Source: Dactylorhiza incarnata (Eukaryota > Streptophyta > Magnoliopsida > Asparagales > Orchidaceae). From it: a stretch of DNA of 64,000 nt. The notes under the pieces are model-generated. The model was not told where the DNA came from. It did no database searches and was given only the letters and a program-made list of their open reading frames with translations. Of the stretch, positions 18,930-29,451 are shown one piece after another. Both the position numbers and the translations under genes were made by a program. Numbering within the stretch: position 1 is the first letter of the stretch; each line of letters opens with the position of its first letter. The stretch is from NCBI GenBank assembly GCA_033032865.1, contig JAWHQI010000075.1, forward strand, positions 3,100,001 through 3,164,000, read 5' to 3'.

Positions 18930-20855
18930 CGCTCTCCTACCGTGGAGAAACTGAAGCAAGAAAGAAAATTGCGTGGTGCACGCTCCACTGCTTTCAGTGG
19001 CAAGATGGCAGAGGCTAGGGAAAAATTGGGTAACACCAATTTTAGCCCTAAAGCTTTCACCTCCAGCCTACGAGCCACTGGAGACTTGCACTACAAAAGC
19101 ACGTATAGATGATGTTCTTTTCTTATGCCGTGATCTGCGTTTGTGAAACTTTTCTCCAAATTTTCTCCTCTGTGAACAATGCTTAATACATGTATTTGGT
19201 CCACCTTTAAGGACGTTAAACAAAAGGGCTTCTTGGGAGACAACCCATGGGGACCACCTGGTTCCGTTTGCCTTTTAATTCCTTTTATGTTTTGTTATTG
19301 CCTTTTTGCTAACATCATAGGTGGAAGCTCTAGCTTGGAGGATGAGGAAAGTGAAAAATTTAATGTTGGAACTACCGCACTTCTGACATGCTCTTCTATG
19401 AGCATAGGTCAACTCTACCCCTTTTCTACTTATTTTTGAATTGTTTATTCTAGTTGGTGTTGATCAAGTCTGGGGGAGAGAGTGATCGGTGCACGTGAAC
19501 ACACTTTGCATGACATGTTAGAATGTGCTGAGTTAGGATTTGTATATTGTTGCACACATTGCATACACTTGCATCTAGTTCACACGCACTTGATCACGCG
19601 TGCTTTTTGGGTATTGCTGCGAGGTTCCCCGCTAGTAAGAATTGGATTGTTAGCGTATGAGTGAGGAGTAGAGAAAAATGTTGACTCGAGTAGTGCTCTA
19701 GTCAAGTGCCCCCGTCACGCCTAGAAATTCAATTAGAGTAGAATAAAATTCAGAGTTATAATTTAATTATTTCTATTATAGTAGCTGCAATTTATTTTAC
19801 TTTAGTGGTGAATCCGGTGAATCCAACGGTAGCATAAGGTCGAGTGTAGCTAGACTAGTGGTAGCTTATTACTATGGTCGAAAGGAAGGACAACCTTTCT
19901 CGGTGGCTAGAACTTGCACTAGGCGACTCTTGAAACGATTGCGTTGAAAGTACCCGTTATAAAATTTGATATAGGCCATTTCTTGATCCGTTTTGCGCTT
20001 TTGAAATCCTTACCTACGTAATCACCATTGTAAGCCCACTTGAGCCTACCTTTCCTCCTTGTTTAACTCCACTAAAATTTCACCAAAGCCATACGTCCGA
20101 ACCTATTTTCGCACCAACCTTTGAGCTGAAAGAAATTTCTTTTTCGATCGCATTTGGTGTCATCTTTGTTGTGCATGTCAGATTTGATTTAGCTAAAGGA
20201 GCTGTTTTTTTTAGCATGTAAAAGTTATTTTGTCGAAAAGAGAAAAGAAAAGAAAAAAAAAGTTGTGCAAAAATAATATTCTCTCGACAAATTCAATTTA
20301 TATTTGGCTTAGCACGCACCTAGGGTTCAGTTGAAGTCTGGGGGTGTTGTGTAATTCTTGAAAATATTGTATTGGTGATTGTAATTTTCTTGAGTGCTCA
20401 GGTTGTGTTGAATGCGATTCCCATCGTCCTTCTACTTACCTAGCCTAAACTCAACCTAAGCCCAATCCTAACCCATAAGTCCTATTTATTTTAGATACGA
20501 GTCATCTCATGCAGTAGAGAGAGTGCGAACGTGCAATCCTATGGACACCGACTTTGATGGATTTCTTAAGAGTTTGTCCCGAGCTTCGATTCGAGTAATA
20601 CTCTACTCATTAGTCACGCTATTTTCCCTTTTTGCGCGACTGAAAGATTCACCGGGATTCACCATCCAAGTAAAGTAAATTTTGAACTACTGTTCTAGAA
20701 ATAGTTAGATATAATCTTGAGTTTAATTCTGTTCTAATGTTTTTCTATGCACGTGCGCACGCGACTTCGCCTAGGTCTCTACCGCTCAAACTCACGCTAA
20801 CATCCAATTATTCCGATGGAGAGCTGAGTAGTTTGCCCGAGATGTGCAAATGGTT
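18930..20855 (+). other. TR-GAG non-coding 3' internal region
   Basis: About 1.9 kb with many stops in every frame and no RT, RNase H or integrase motif. Two extra PPT-like tracts, AAGTCTGGGGG, lie at about 19466-19476 and 20334-20344 besides the one abutting the LTR. An A-rich stretch is at 20232-20263. Small remnants of coding appearance follow the gag stop (about 18930-19110). Confidence 0.8.
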
Positions 20856-20868
20856 AAGTCTGGGGGTG
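20856..20868 (+). other. TR-GAG polypurine tract
   Basis: AAGTCTGGGGGTG directly before the 3' LTR start at 20869; it primes plus-strand synthesis. Confidence 0.88.
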
Positions 20869-22358
20869 TGATGAGTCCCATTTATATACACATTTATGGA
20901 CTCATCTGGGCCGATTATCTAGTCTATGCACTACACTTTAGGCATGTTTTCATTCATATTTGTTATTCCTTGCTAGGTGCACTCGTAAGCCCATTTTGGT
21001 GTGCATTTGCGCTCCTTGTTATTGGGGGTAAGCACATGGTGCTCCCCTTCCATTTCTCTATGTTTATCTTGTGCTGGAGGTGTATTCCCAGCTATTTTAT
21101 CTTGTATGCAGGTGGCCGGATAATCTTGTATCCAGTTTTCTCCCAGAATTCATGACTGTGTGAAACGCACGGTCGTGCGTTTTCCTTGACGCACGGTCTA
21201 TTGCAGTCGTGCGCTCTGATCTGGGCAGAAAATGATCGATCTGAATTTACTCGTGCGTGAGTAAAACGCACGGCCTCCTGTTTCTTCTGTTTTTAGCTAT
21301 TTCTGAATTTACCCGTGCGTTTTGACGCACGGGCGGATTTGCCCGTGCGTGAGTAAATCGCACGGGCGGAGCAGCTTCGTCTTCATGCCAACTTTTATCT
21401 TTAATTAACGCACGGGCAACGCACGGTCATGCGTTCGACCGTGCGTGACCAAAATTCTGCCTGTTTAGTATTTAAAGAAGGAATTGCTGCTGCCATCGGA
21501 GGAGAGACGGAGAGCTCGATCCCCCTCGCGGGAAAAGCTGGGAATCCCACCATTTTCACCCCTTCCACCGTAGGAGACAAGAGGAGACCTTCTCCGGCGA
21601 TCTCCTTCATCATTCCTCCATCCGGGAGCATTTGCAAGCTTTCTCCGCCACTAGCTCAAGCATTCCTCGCCGAGGAGACCATAGAAGCACTGAAGATCAT
21701 TGGAGCGGTGGCAGCCTCCTTCGAGTTAGCACACCATCTGAGGACCGAGCCGAGAGAGAGCCCAACAACCTCTCATTCCGGCCGAGAACCCAAGACGCGG
21801 TGACATCTTCTTTGTGGTCCTCTCTAACACTTGATGCTTGTACTTTCTTTGTGATGTTGTCTGAACACATGTTAGGTTAATATTCTGTATTTTTGCTTGT
21901 GTTCATGTGCAATGATGATGTGGGGGCAAGAATAGCCCTTTGTTGTTGTGATAGCCTAGGTTGTTTGTGCGTGAAGCCATCTAGCGATTGCTAGTGGTGA
22001 TGTTAGAGAAGAGGTGAATACGACCCTCACAAAACCTCGCACTGTGGCCACTCCACCCACTTACCGAAGCGCGGCATCGCGGCCGCTGCACTCACCCACA
22101 CCTTGCGAAGCGGTGCTTTTCGACCCGCATTTCTCTTCATTTTGCAATAGCATAGGAACCCAAATCACAACCCCCCCCTTGTTACTTAGTTGTCCTTTTA
22201 ACTAATCTTTGGTTTTAGCAAATCATACTACCCAACTTGCGGTCCTTTGAGAACGATATTCGGGGAGTACCTCTCTATTTTATTACTTGAGCGACCGGTG
22301 CACTGTCGTCGTATCACATTTCGTGCTTGCTAATTAGCAGTGTTGAAATTGCGCATCA
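20869..22358 (+). repeat. TR-GAG 3' LTR (1490 bp)
   Basis: TGATGAG...GCATCA, collinear with the 5' LTR except for a few indels. It keeps a 24-bp segment (21458-21481) missing from the 5' LTR and lacks one 30-bp dyad unit. It is followed by the TSD TATGG at 22359-22363. Confidence 0.93.
21469..21477 (+). promoter_or_regulatory. TATA-like box in TR-GAG 3' LTR
   Basis: TATTTAAAG, just downstream of the CCGTGCG dyad array. The homologous site is deleted from the 5' LTR (junction 15766/15767). Confidence 0.5.
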
Positions 22359-22363
22359 TATGG

Positions 22364-23358
22364 GGGCTGGATGCCCTAAGATTTTTCACAAGTCAATTTC
22401 ATCAAGGAATTATCATCATGTTTATTTTTCCGAATTCCTATCACCTAACCTTTGTTAGTCTTGGTCACTTTCGTGTTGTCCAAAGCAACGTAAGAATTAG
22501 ATTGTTCTAACCATAGTAACCTTAAATTTTATATTCTAAATCCAATAATTCATCATTTTCGATCTCTAGATATTCAATGATTAAACTAAGGTCAAGTTGT
22601 TGTTCGATCAATGATGTCTATACATTGTCCTGGTAGTACTATAGGTCATCATTCAAAACATACTTTTACACTATCTCATCCATGCCCGAGTAATATCGAA
22701 TATGATCAACTTCAAAATCACTACGTTCCTGATGTAATACTTCCTAAATTAGATCTTAAGGGAAACACAAGTTATTAACTAATTTGCCCAATAAACAAAA
22801 GGTAAGCCCCGATACACAAAAGATAAGCTACTATCCATTTTGGGCTAAGTATCTTCGGTGTCACTATGTTATATTCGTCCCATGTATGCAAACAATCCGT
22901 AGGGCATACAAACTTAGACTTGGGGTTCTATCTTGAGACTAGTTGATATACTCCATACATTAGACTCTTTAAGGTACCCCTTTTCGACAACCTTATCAAG
23001 GTCAACATGTGACCCAATCCCAAACGGGTCTCTTCCGAACTTGATTTCTTATCCGACCCTCGGTGTTTGTCGTGGTGGTTGTCTCAATGTAATCATGTCA
23101 CCGGTACGAGGGCTGAGTCTATGAGTCCCATACCATTCTTCTTATGTGTCAATCTCTCTTTCTCTAGCCTCTTTGGCGTATCCTCATACCTTCACCAAAA
23201 TTATACATATTGTCTATTTTAGACTAGGGCATGGTATAAATTGTCATAATAAGTCATGTGTCCTAGTGGGGTTGAGTCTAACTCGTTAACTAAGGGAATA
23301 TCTAAAGAGAAATTTGTAGCCGGAGGTATTCCCTTCTGGGGGAAGGGTTCATCGCAGG
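22364..23358. repeat. Host repeat between TR-GAG and Tekay-2; part is an inverted copy of 34433-35084
   Basis: No coding frame of note. About 22376-22823 reads as the reverse complement of 34433-35084, with internal indels. For example the strings AGTCAATTTCATCAAGGAAT and GGTAAGCCCCGAT recur there inverted. The remainder to 23358 is not recognised. The insertions of TR-GAG (at 22363) and Tekay-2 (at 23364) both hit this host sequence. Confidence 0.7.
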
Positions 23359-23363
23359 CTACA

Positions 23364-25180
23364 TGTGACACCCTCCCTGTTACATAGCATATAACAGTAG
23401 GTCTGGCCGGGACCCCACGCCATATGAAATGAACGGAAGAGAGCGGTACGAAAATTAGCATTAAACAGTTAAAGACATAACTATCTCAGCACCAGAGTCG
23501 CATAACGGATGCATATATATTTTCAATTAAAACCAGTGTACAACATGTCCACATCTTTACTAGGAATGAAATACATAAACAATTATTTACATTATTTGAT
23601 TACATCATAAAGGTGGCTTCCAGACATCGGAACGCAGGCCGACCACACATGAACAAAAAGGTAAACAAAAGTTATGGCCTTCAAGGGCCAGCACAGCACA
23701 GCAGCAGGGGCTTCAGCCCGCTATCTCCCGCTAGTCTCACCGGGACCTGTATAAGCAAATCCACCAAGTGGTGGGAAAACAAGTAACCGGTCAGCTTTTG
23801 CTGACCAAGATTTATAACGACCCCACCCCACACTCGGGGCGACGGTGCTCCTTCCCTGCAAGTAAATGTCAGCAGCATATAAATCTATATCCGCAAACAA
23901 TACCAACGGGGTACATACCGCGCCACCGGCTTCGTGCTCTCAAGGCACACTTTGGCATACTCCCTGAGTTACGCCCTTAAGCTAAGCCTTATTTCAACTT
24001 AGACAAGCAAATTGAGCTAGCCCGTACACACGAAGTTACGATACTCTTCCATAGCCCGGTGCAACGAGGGGCGACCTCTTCACCACCACTATAGGTGGTT
24101 CGGTTCAGCTAGACCCGTGCTCAATCATCGTAGTGTACACGATACGGGTAAGCTTCACCCAATACCCATCTCTTAAAGCTGGGTTTTGCAAGTTCCACAA
24201 CTTTTTCTGCTACGTATCCAGTATACAGGAATTTAGGTAGCACGAAAACACACAGTCTGTATGGTGGGCGCTAGCGCCGGCGCTAACGCTAGCGCCTGGC
24301 GCTAGCAACAGAACCCAGTTCTGCCCGACACTGGTAACAGAACCCAGTTCTGCTACCTCTGGGAAAAATGCCTCCAGAAATCGACATAAGTAGCTCACCT
24401 GGAGCTACCGCCGGCGCTAACGCTAGCGCCTGACGCTAGTAACAGAACACAGGTCTGCTACCAAATTCAGGTATTGCCTGGGAAACACCTCCAGGACCCT
24501 TTTTCTGTACAAAACCGTACACATGACCCGAATCACCGCACGTACACGGAATCGTTTCCGGCACTTTAAACATCACCAATCCGGCTCGATCTGTCCAGAT
24601 GGCTTTCACACAGCATGCCTATGCCCGTACTACCATTCCAGACTCTATATGCAATTTGTGGGGGGAATATCTTCATCCCACCGGAAGATCCAATCCACTA
24701 ATTAGTAGAAGTCTCCCGAAATACATGCAAACCAAAGGACATACATGTCCAAGGATTAGGAAAGAGAGTCGTTACCCTCGTAGGCCGTTTCGGTGCCATA
24801 GAACTGAGCTTGATCCGGAGGAAACTCGCTGAACCAGCACCCTCTCCACGGAATCGCTGATGGCGCAAGCACACAAAACCGCCTTCGTGACTTTGCCCTT
24901 GGCACAACGAAAGCCTCACCCTCACGCTCGGCTCTCAGCTCTCAGATCTCAGAAAGGTAGAGAATTCTCCAAGAAATGAGAAGAAACTTTGGATTTCTTG
25001 GTATATATGAATTTCCCGCTACCGCCGGCGCTAGTGGCTAGCGCTGGCGCTAGCCCTAAGTTGGTACCGCTTAGAGACACTATCGCCGGCGCTAGCGCTA
25101 GCACCTGGCGCTATCTCCCTGACTTCAACTTATTTTCATTTTTGGTATTTTTGAATGCACATGAAATTTGGGGTCTTACA
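23364..25180 (-). repeat. Tekay-2 3' LTR (1817 bp)
   Basis: On the plus strand it starts TGTGACACCC, where the mate has TGTAACACCC, and ends GGGTCTTACA. It contains GCTAGCGCCGGCGCTA-type dyads at 24267-24310, 24405-24440 and 25015-25115. A minus-strand TATATAT lies at 25002-25008. Confidence 0.95.
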
Positions 25181-25364
25181 ATTCTCCCCCACGTAAAAGA
25201 ATTTCGTCCCGAAATTCTAATAGTGCAAATACTCAAAAAGATACAAAATACGACTTGTACCTCAACGGAACAGCTCGGGGAACTCCTCACGCATAGTTAT
25301 TATAAGCGAATTCGATCATGTAGAGATGATCTTCCCACTTTTTACCGAAATCCAGGACGCACAT
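25181..25364 (-). pseudogene. Deleted end of Tekay-2 integrase and PPT
   Basis: On the minus strand the integrase reading continues about 25 codons past a TGA (25365-25367) to an EFAYNNYA-like block, then jumps to the short tail that precedes the PPT (GTGGGGGAGAAT, 25181-25192). The integrase C-terminal domain and any chromodomain, normally several hundred bp here, are absent. This is an internal deletion. Confidence 0.75.
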
Positions 25365-26267
25365 TCAGAGCATATCCTCCAGAGTTCTGTTCGTACGTTC
25401 AGTCTGTCCATCCGTCTGAGGGTGGAAGGCAGTGCTAAACTTCAACTTTGTACCTAACAACTGGTGGATTAGCCTCCAATCCTTGGAAGTAAAGCGTCCA
25501 TCTCGGTCACTAACGATGCTACGGGGCACACCGTGCAATCGGACAATGCTATCTACATAAAGTTTTGCCAACTTTTCAACTGAATCGTCCTTCCGGTTTG
25601 GAATAAAGTGGGCTACCTTCGTCAAGCGATCTACGATCACCCATACGACATCATTCCCACTCTGCGATCTCGGCAAACCGTGCACGAAATCCATCGAAAT
25701 GTCATCAAATTTCCATTCCGGTATAGGTAACGACTTCAGGAAACCTCTAGGTTTCTGACATTCCGCCTTCACCAGTGCGCAAGTTTTGCATTTTGCCACG
25801 TACAAGGCGATGTCTTTCTTCAATCCTGGCCACCAAAACAGATTTTTCATGTCTTGGTACATTTTTGTGCTCCCTGGGTGAATTGAGTATTTGGTAAAGT
25901 GCGCTTCGTACATCAATTCCTCCCGCAACTTACCCACATTTGGGACGCACAACCGACCGTCTTTCCATATCAGACCGTCGTCTACTACAAACTCTGCAGC
26001 AGTCCCATCCCCAGAATCTGCTAAATAGCGTTGCATGCTCGAATCAAGCTCCGAGGCCTGTCGTATTCTGTCGGCGAGGTCATACTGCACCTCCGTCCAG
26101 TTCAAGCATGCACTTGTACTAGAACTCCGTTCCACACAGGAGATATCCAAGTCTTCCAAGTCCTTGATCAGACATGGATCATACATCTGAATCCAGTTGG
26201 CCTGTGAAAAAGCCCTCCTGCTCAATGCATCTGCGATTCCCGTTTCCGGGAGTATAATGTATATCAA
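25365..26267 (-). pseudogene. Tekay-2 integrase (HHCC and catalytic core, truncated)
   Basis: The minus-strand frame of 300 codons starts in the RNase H-integrase linker (ADALSRRAF). It carries the HHCC zinc module (YEAHFTKYSIHPG ... CKTCALVKAECQ) at about residues 130-175. The core has catalytic Asp in ISMDFVHGLP (near 195), Asp in IVSDRDGRFTS (near 255) and Glu in TDGQTERTNRTLED (near 290). It ends at TGA 25365-25367, where relatives carry an Arg codon. The start is not a true start: the frame follows a shift from the RNase H frame upstream. This domain would insert cDNA, but the truncated form should be inactive. Confidence 0.88.
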
Positions 26268-26322
26268 AAGTGTAGTCCCCCAGGAACTCCAACCACCTTC
26301 GTTGTCGCATATTGAGCTCCTT

Positions 26323-27441
26323 CTACGTTAACAGATACTTAAGGCTCTTATGGTCTGTAAACATGTCAACCTTCACACCATATAAGTAGTGTCGCCACAA
26401 CTTTAGAGCGAAGATCACGACCGCCAACTCCAAGTCGTGGACCGGATAATTCCGCTCATGCACTTTCAACTGACGAGAGCCATAAGCGATCACTTGACCA
26501 TGCTGAAGAAGTACGCAGCCTAAGCCGCTCCCTGACGCATCACTGTAAATTTCATAACCCTCTGCACCAGATGGTAAACACAGAATTGGTGTTGTGGTCA
26601 GACGCCTTTTCAGTTCCTCAAAAGCCCGTGCACACTCCTGTGACCAAACGAACTTCTGATCCTTCCTCGTCAAGGTGGTGAGAGGTAGAGCGATCCGCGA
26701 AAAGTTCTCCATGAAGCGCCGATAGTAGCTGGCAAGTCCAAGGAAACTCCTGACTTCCGCTACTGTCGCCAAAACGGGCCACTTCTGGATTGCATCAATC
26801 TTTGTCGGATCCACTGTGATACCCTCGCCACTAACAACATGACCAAGGAACGCCACTGAGGTTAGCCAGAACTCGCACTTAGAGAACTTGGCATATAGTT
26901 GACTACGTCGCAGGGTTTCTAAAACTTCACGCAAATGAATCGCGTGTACTTCTTCACACTGAGAGTACACCAAGATATCGTCAATGAAGACAATGACAAA
27001 CCGATCAAGGCACTCTCGAAAGGTCCAATTCATCAGATCCATAAATACTGACGGCGCATTCATCAATCCAAATAGCATCACTGTAAACTCGTAGTGTCCG
27101 TAGCGAGTACTGAATGCTGTCTTGGGGATATCACAATCCTGAATTCACAACTGGTAATAGCCGGACTTGAGATCCAACTTTGAATACACATTTGACCCCA
27201 CTAGCTGATCAAATAAGTCATCGATTCAAGGAATCAGATAATTGTTCTTCTCGGTCAGCTTGTTCAGTTCACGGTAGTCGATGCATAGACGCAGGCTTCC
27301 ATCCTTCTTCTTTACAAAAAGGACTGGAGCACCCCAAGGGGATGTACTTGGGCGTATGTAACCTTGCTCTTGCAACTCCTGTAATTGAACTTTCAACTCT
27401 GCCATCTCCTTTGGCGTAATACGGTACGGAGAGCGTGACAC
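26323..27441 (-). pseudogene. Tekay-2 reverse transcriptase and RNase H with nonsense codons
   Basis: One minus-strand frame from about 27441 to 26323, broken by TGA at 27226-27228 and 27145-27147 and ended by TAG at 26323-26325. It shows the RT entry [20 protein letters not shown], the [10 protein letters not shown] block, the catalytic [10 protein letters not shown] near 26985 and the [13 protein letters not shown] connection. RNase H follows with [12 protein letters not shown], the Glu in HDLELAVV and [10 protein letters not shown]. Both TGA codons lie where the family has Arg, consistent with C-to-T change at CGA. The frame is not collinear with the protease frame (27465-28052), so one indel lies near 27450-27500. 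Confidence 0.88.
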
Positions 27442-27464
27442 AGGCTTGGCACCTGGTACCAGCT

Positions 27465-28052
27465 CTATAGTGAAGTCAATTTCTCGCTGAGGTGGTGCCC
27501 AGGAAGATCTTTTGGAAACACATCTGGATACTCTGAAATCACAGGAACATCACTCAAACTGGGTTGAAGCTTTGCATCCCCCACTAGCACAACACATAAC
27601 TCTGCGCCTTGCCGAACCGCCTTGACCAATTGGACAGCAGACATCAGTGTCTTGCTCGATCCACGCAAACCAGCAAATGTAGTCGCACATTTGGTATTCC
27701 GCCCCAGTGTGACCTCCTTAGATGTGCAATCAATGTAGGCCTGCTGCGCTGACAGCCAGTCCATACCAAAGATTACATCGAACTCCGAAAGAGGGAGTAT
27801 CAGTGCTTCCAAATCAAAGTCTTGAATCCCTATTCGTACCTTTACCACACAACCTCGATCTGCGCGCATCGAACACCCATTGGGTAGCATCACATCTATT
27901 CGTTCCTGTCTAAATGACGAAGGCACTCCAAGTTGCTGTATGAAGGCCTCCGATAGAAAGGAATGTGAAGCACCCGTGTCAAATAGTGCTCTCGCCGGAT
28001 AATTAAAGATCAGGACAAAGCCTAGTACATTAATGGTTAACAAGCAATGCAT
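27465..28052 (-). pseudogene. Tekay-2 aspartic protease and linker
   Basis: The protease active site [13 protein letters not shown] lies near 27975. It is followed by VMLPNGCSM, the [13 protein letters not shown] block near 27770 and a linker that ends out of frame near 27465. In the relative Tekay-1 this linker runs uninterrupted into RT, so a frameshift near 27480-27500 is inferred. The Met at 28052 lies inside the candidate intron (28022-28099). The coding part supported by homology starts at 28021, reached by splicing from gag in the same frame. Confidence 0.85.
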
Positions 28053-28099
28053 AAGGTATGAAGTATAAAAAGCAATAAAAACTATATACTATTGCATAC
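28022..28099 (-). other. Candidate intron between gag and protease of Tekay-2
   Basis: On the minus strand it starts GTATGCAATAG and ends AATGTACTAG: 78 bp, a multiple of three, containing the gag TAG stop (28089-28091). Removing it joins gag (base 28100) to protease (base 28021) in frame. It occupies the homologous position of 1318-1400 in Tekay-1, although its sequence and length differ. TTAAC about 17 bp before the AG could serve as branch site. Confidence 0.65.
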
Positions 28100-29156
28100 C
28101 TGTCACCACATCGCTCTGTTTGATGGCCTTCTGTTGGCCAAGTTTGTATACTCTAGGCTGGGCTGGAGCAGCGTGTGATGCGGTTGACTCTGCCGCCTTC
28201 CCTTTCTCTGCTGCATAGGCCGCAACTATCTTCTTCCCACTATGACAATCACGAGCAATATGTCCCGGCTTGCCGCACTTGTAACAGATGATTGGGCGAT
28301 GCCCAGTCACTCCCGATGCTGAAGATTGAGCTGACCCAGATGGTCGCAATCCTTTCTTCCAGTTGCCTCGTCCCGACTTTGCCGAGCTCGCTACTTTGAA
28401 CTCTGGCTTGACTACTGCTAGCTCCTTCCTGCTTTGGGACCGTTTCATATCTTTCTCTAAAGAACGAGCCGAGTTGACCAGGGTCAGAAGCCCCTGCGTC
28501 ATTGGCCCCGACAGAAGGAACCGCAACTCTTCTCGCAGACCTTCATAGAACCGATTGGTCTTCCGAGCTTCATCCGCAAACGTCACGCCTGCATAGCGCC
28601 CCAACCGTGTAAACTCATGTAGATAGTCGTCGATCATTCTATCACCCTGAGTTAGACGGTTGAACTGATTTTCCATCTCTCTCTGTTGGGCCGGTGGAAG
28701 ATACCGCGCCAAGAACAGTCTAGGAAACTCATCAAAGGAGATATTTGTAAGCTGCCTTCCCGCTAGCTGATGTAACTCCAACACATCCCACCACAGCTGC
28801 GCCTCCCCATCCAATAGGAAGGTTGCCAAAGTAACTTTTTGCTCTTCCTCTGTAACTGTGGCCTTCAAGGTTTTGCGCACCCTTGTCAGCCAATCCTCCG
28901 CTTGCGTCGGGGTTCCTGCCCCCGTGAACGTGGGAGGGTGGAAACTCAAAAAGTATTGTAGCTGTTGATCTGGAGCTTTTCGTGCCCTCAACGGCACTGG
29001 CCTTTCCACCGCAGGTTCGGCTGCTGGAGCCTGCACTGGAGCCACTCCCGGAATAGGAGGCTGTCCAGGGACATGCCCTCCTAGTTGCGCCGTGAACATC
29101 GCAAATACTGCCTCAGCGATCATCCTTACAGTTTCAGCCGAAGGAGGAGTCGGCAT
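28089..29156 (-). CDS. gag: Tekay-2 Gag
   Basis: The 355-residue Gag starts in the SAETVRMIAEAVFAMF block that it shares with Tekay-1 Gag. Further in-frame residues lie upstream towards 29215, so the true start may be earlier. The capsid domain spans about residues 65-225 ([35 protein letters not shown]). A Lys/Ser-rich stretch and one CCHC knuckle, CYKCGKPGHIARDC, follow near residue 290. It ends with the VVTG segment, where the candidate intron begins. No in-frame stop is seen, unlike in the pol of this copy. Confidence 0.9.
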   Translation of the reverse strand: MPTPPSAETVRMIAEAVFAMFTAQLGGHVPGQPPIPGVAPVQAPAAEPAVERPVPLRARKAPDQQLQYFLSFHPPTFTGAGTPTQAEDWLTRVRKTLKATVTEEEQKVTLATFLLDGEAQLWWDVLELHQLAGRQLTNISFDEFPRLFLARYLPPAQQREMENQFNRLTQGDRMIDDYLHEFTRLGRYAGVTFADEARKTNRFYEGLREELRFLLSGPMTQGLLTLVNSARSLEKDMKRSQSRKELAVVKPEFKVASSAKSGRGNWKKGLRPSGSAQSSASGVTGHRPIICYKCGKPGHIARDCHSGKKIVAAYAAEKGKAAESTASHAAPAQPRVYKLGQQKAIKQSDVVTGMQ

Positions 29157-29451
29157 CGGAGTTGGTGCACTACTTGCAGTCGAACGAGGGGGTCGAGAAG
29201 GCCCCGCTCCACTCCCAGCCGCCTAAACATGTGCACAAATCACAATAAGCGACTAGGAGAAGGCATGAAGCAACAAAGGAACACAGAAGTTCCATCCGAA
29301 TGCTACACATATGTAATTCATTCCTAAAGTGGACAATTACTGGTTATTTATATGAGTTAAAGGCGACGCACACACGTGCTCACCACCTATTAAAAGAATT
29401 CAACCACGAATTCAGACGGAAAGGGATCGAGACCCGTAGCTGATACCAATT
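29157..29451 (-). other. Tekay-2 leader with PBS
   Basis: Non-coding leader between gag and the 5' LTR. The PBS TGGTATCAGC on the minus strand (29439-29448) lies three bases inside the LTR and matches the initiator tRNA-Met type. Confidence 0.85.

Larger units (their letters stand above)
15148..22358 (+). mobile_element. Complete non-autonomous TR-GAG element (Athila-like Ty3), 7211 bp
   Basis: Two LTRs (15148-16662 and 20869-22358) start TGATGAG and end GCATCA and are flanked by a perfect 5-bp TSD, TATGG (15143-15147 and 22359-22363). PBS, a single intact gag-protease ORF and a PPT are all present. No reverse transcriptase, RNase H or integrase is encoded in 18930-20868. Known: elements with terminal repeats and only a GAG domain have been named TR-GAG. 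Replication would need RT and integrase supplied by a relative; the PBS points to the Athila/Tat branch. Confidence 0.93.
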
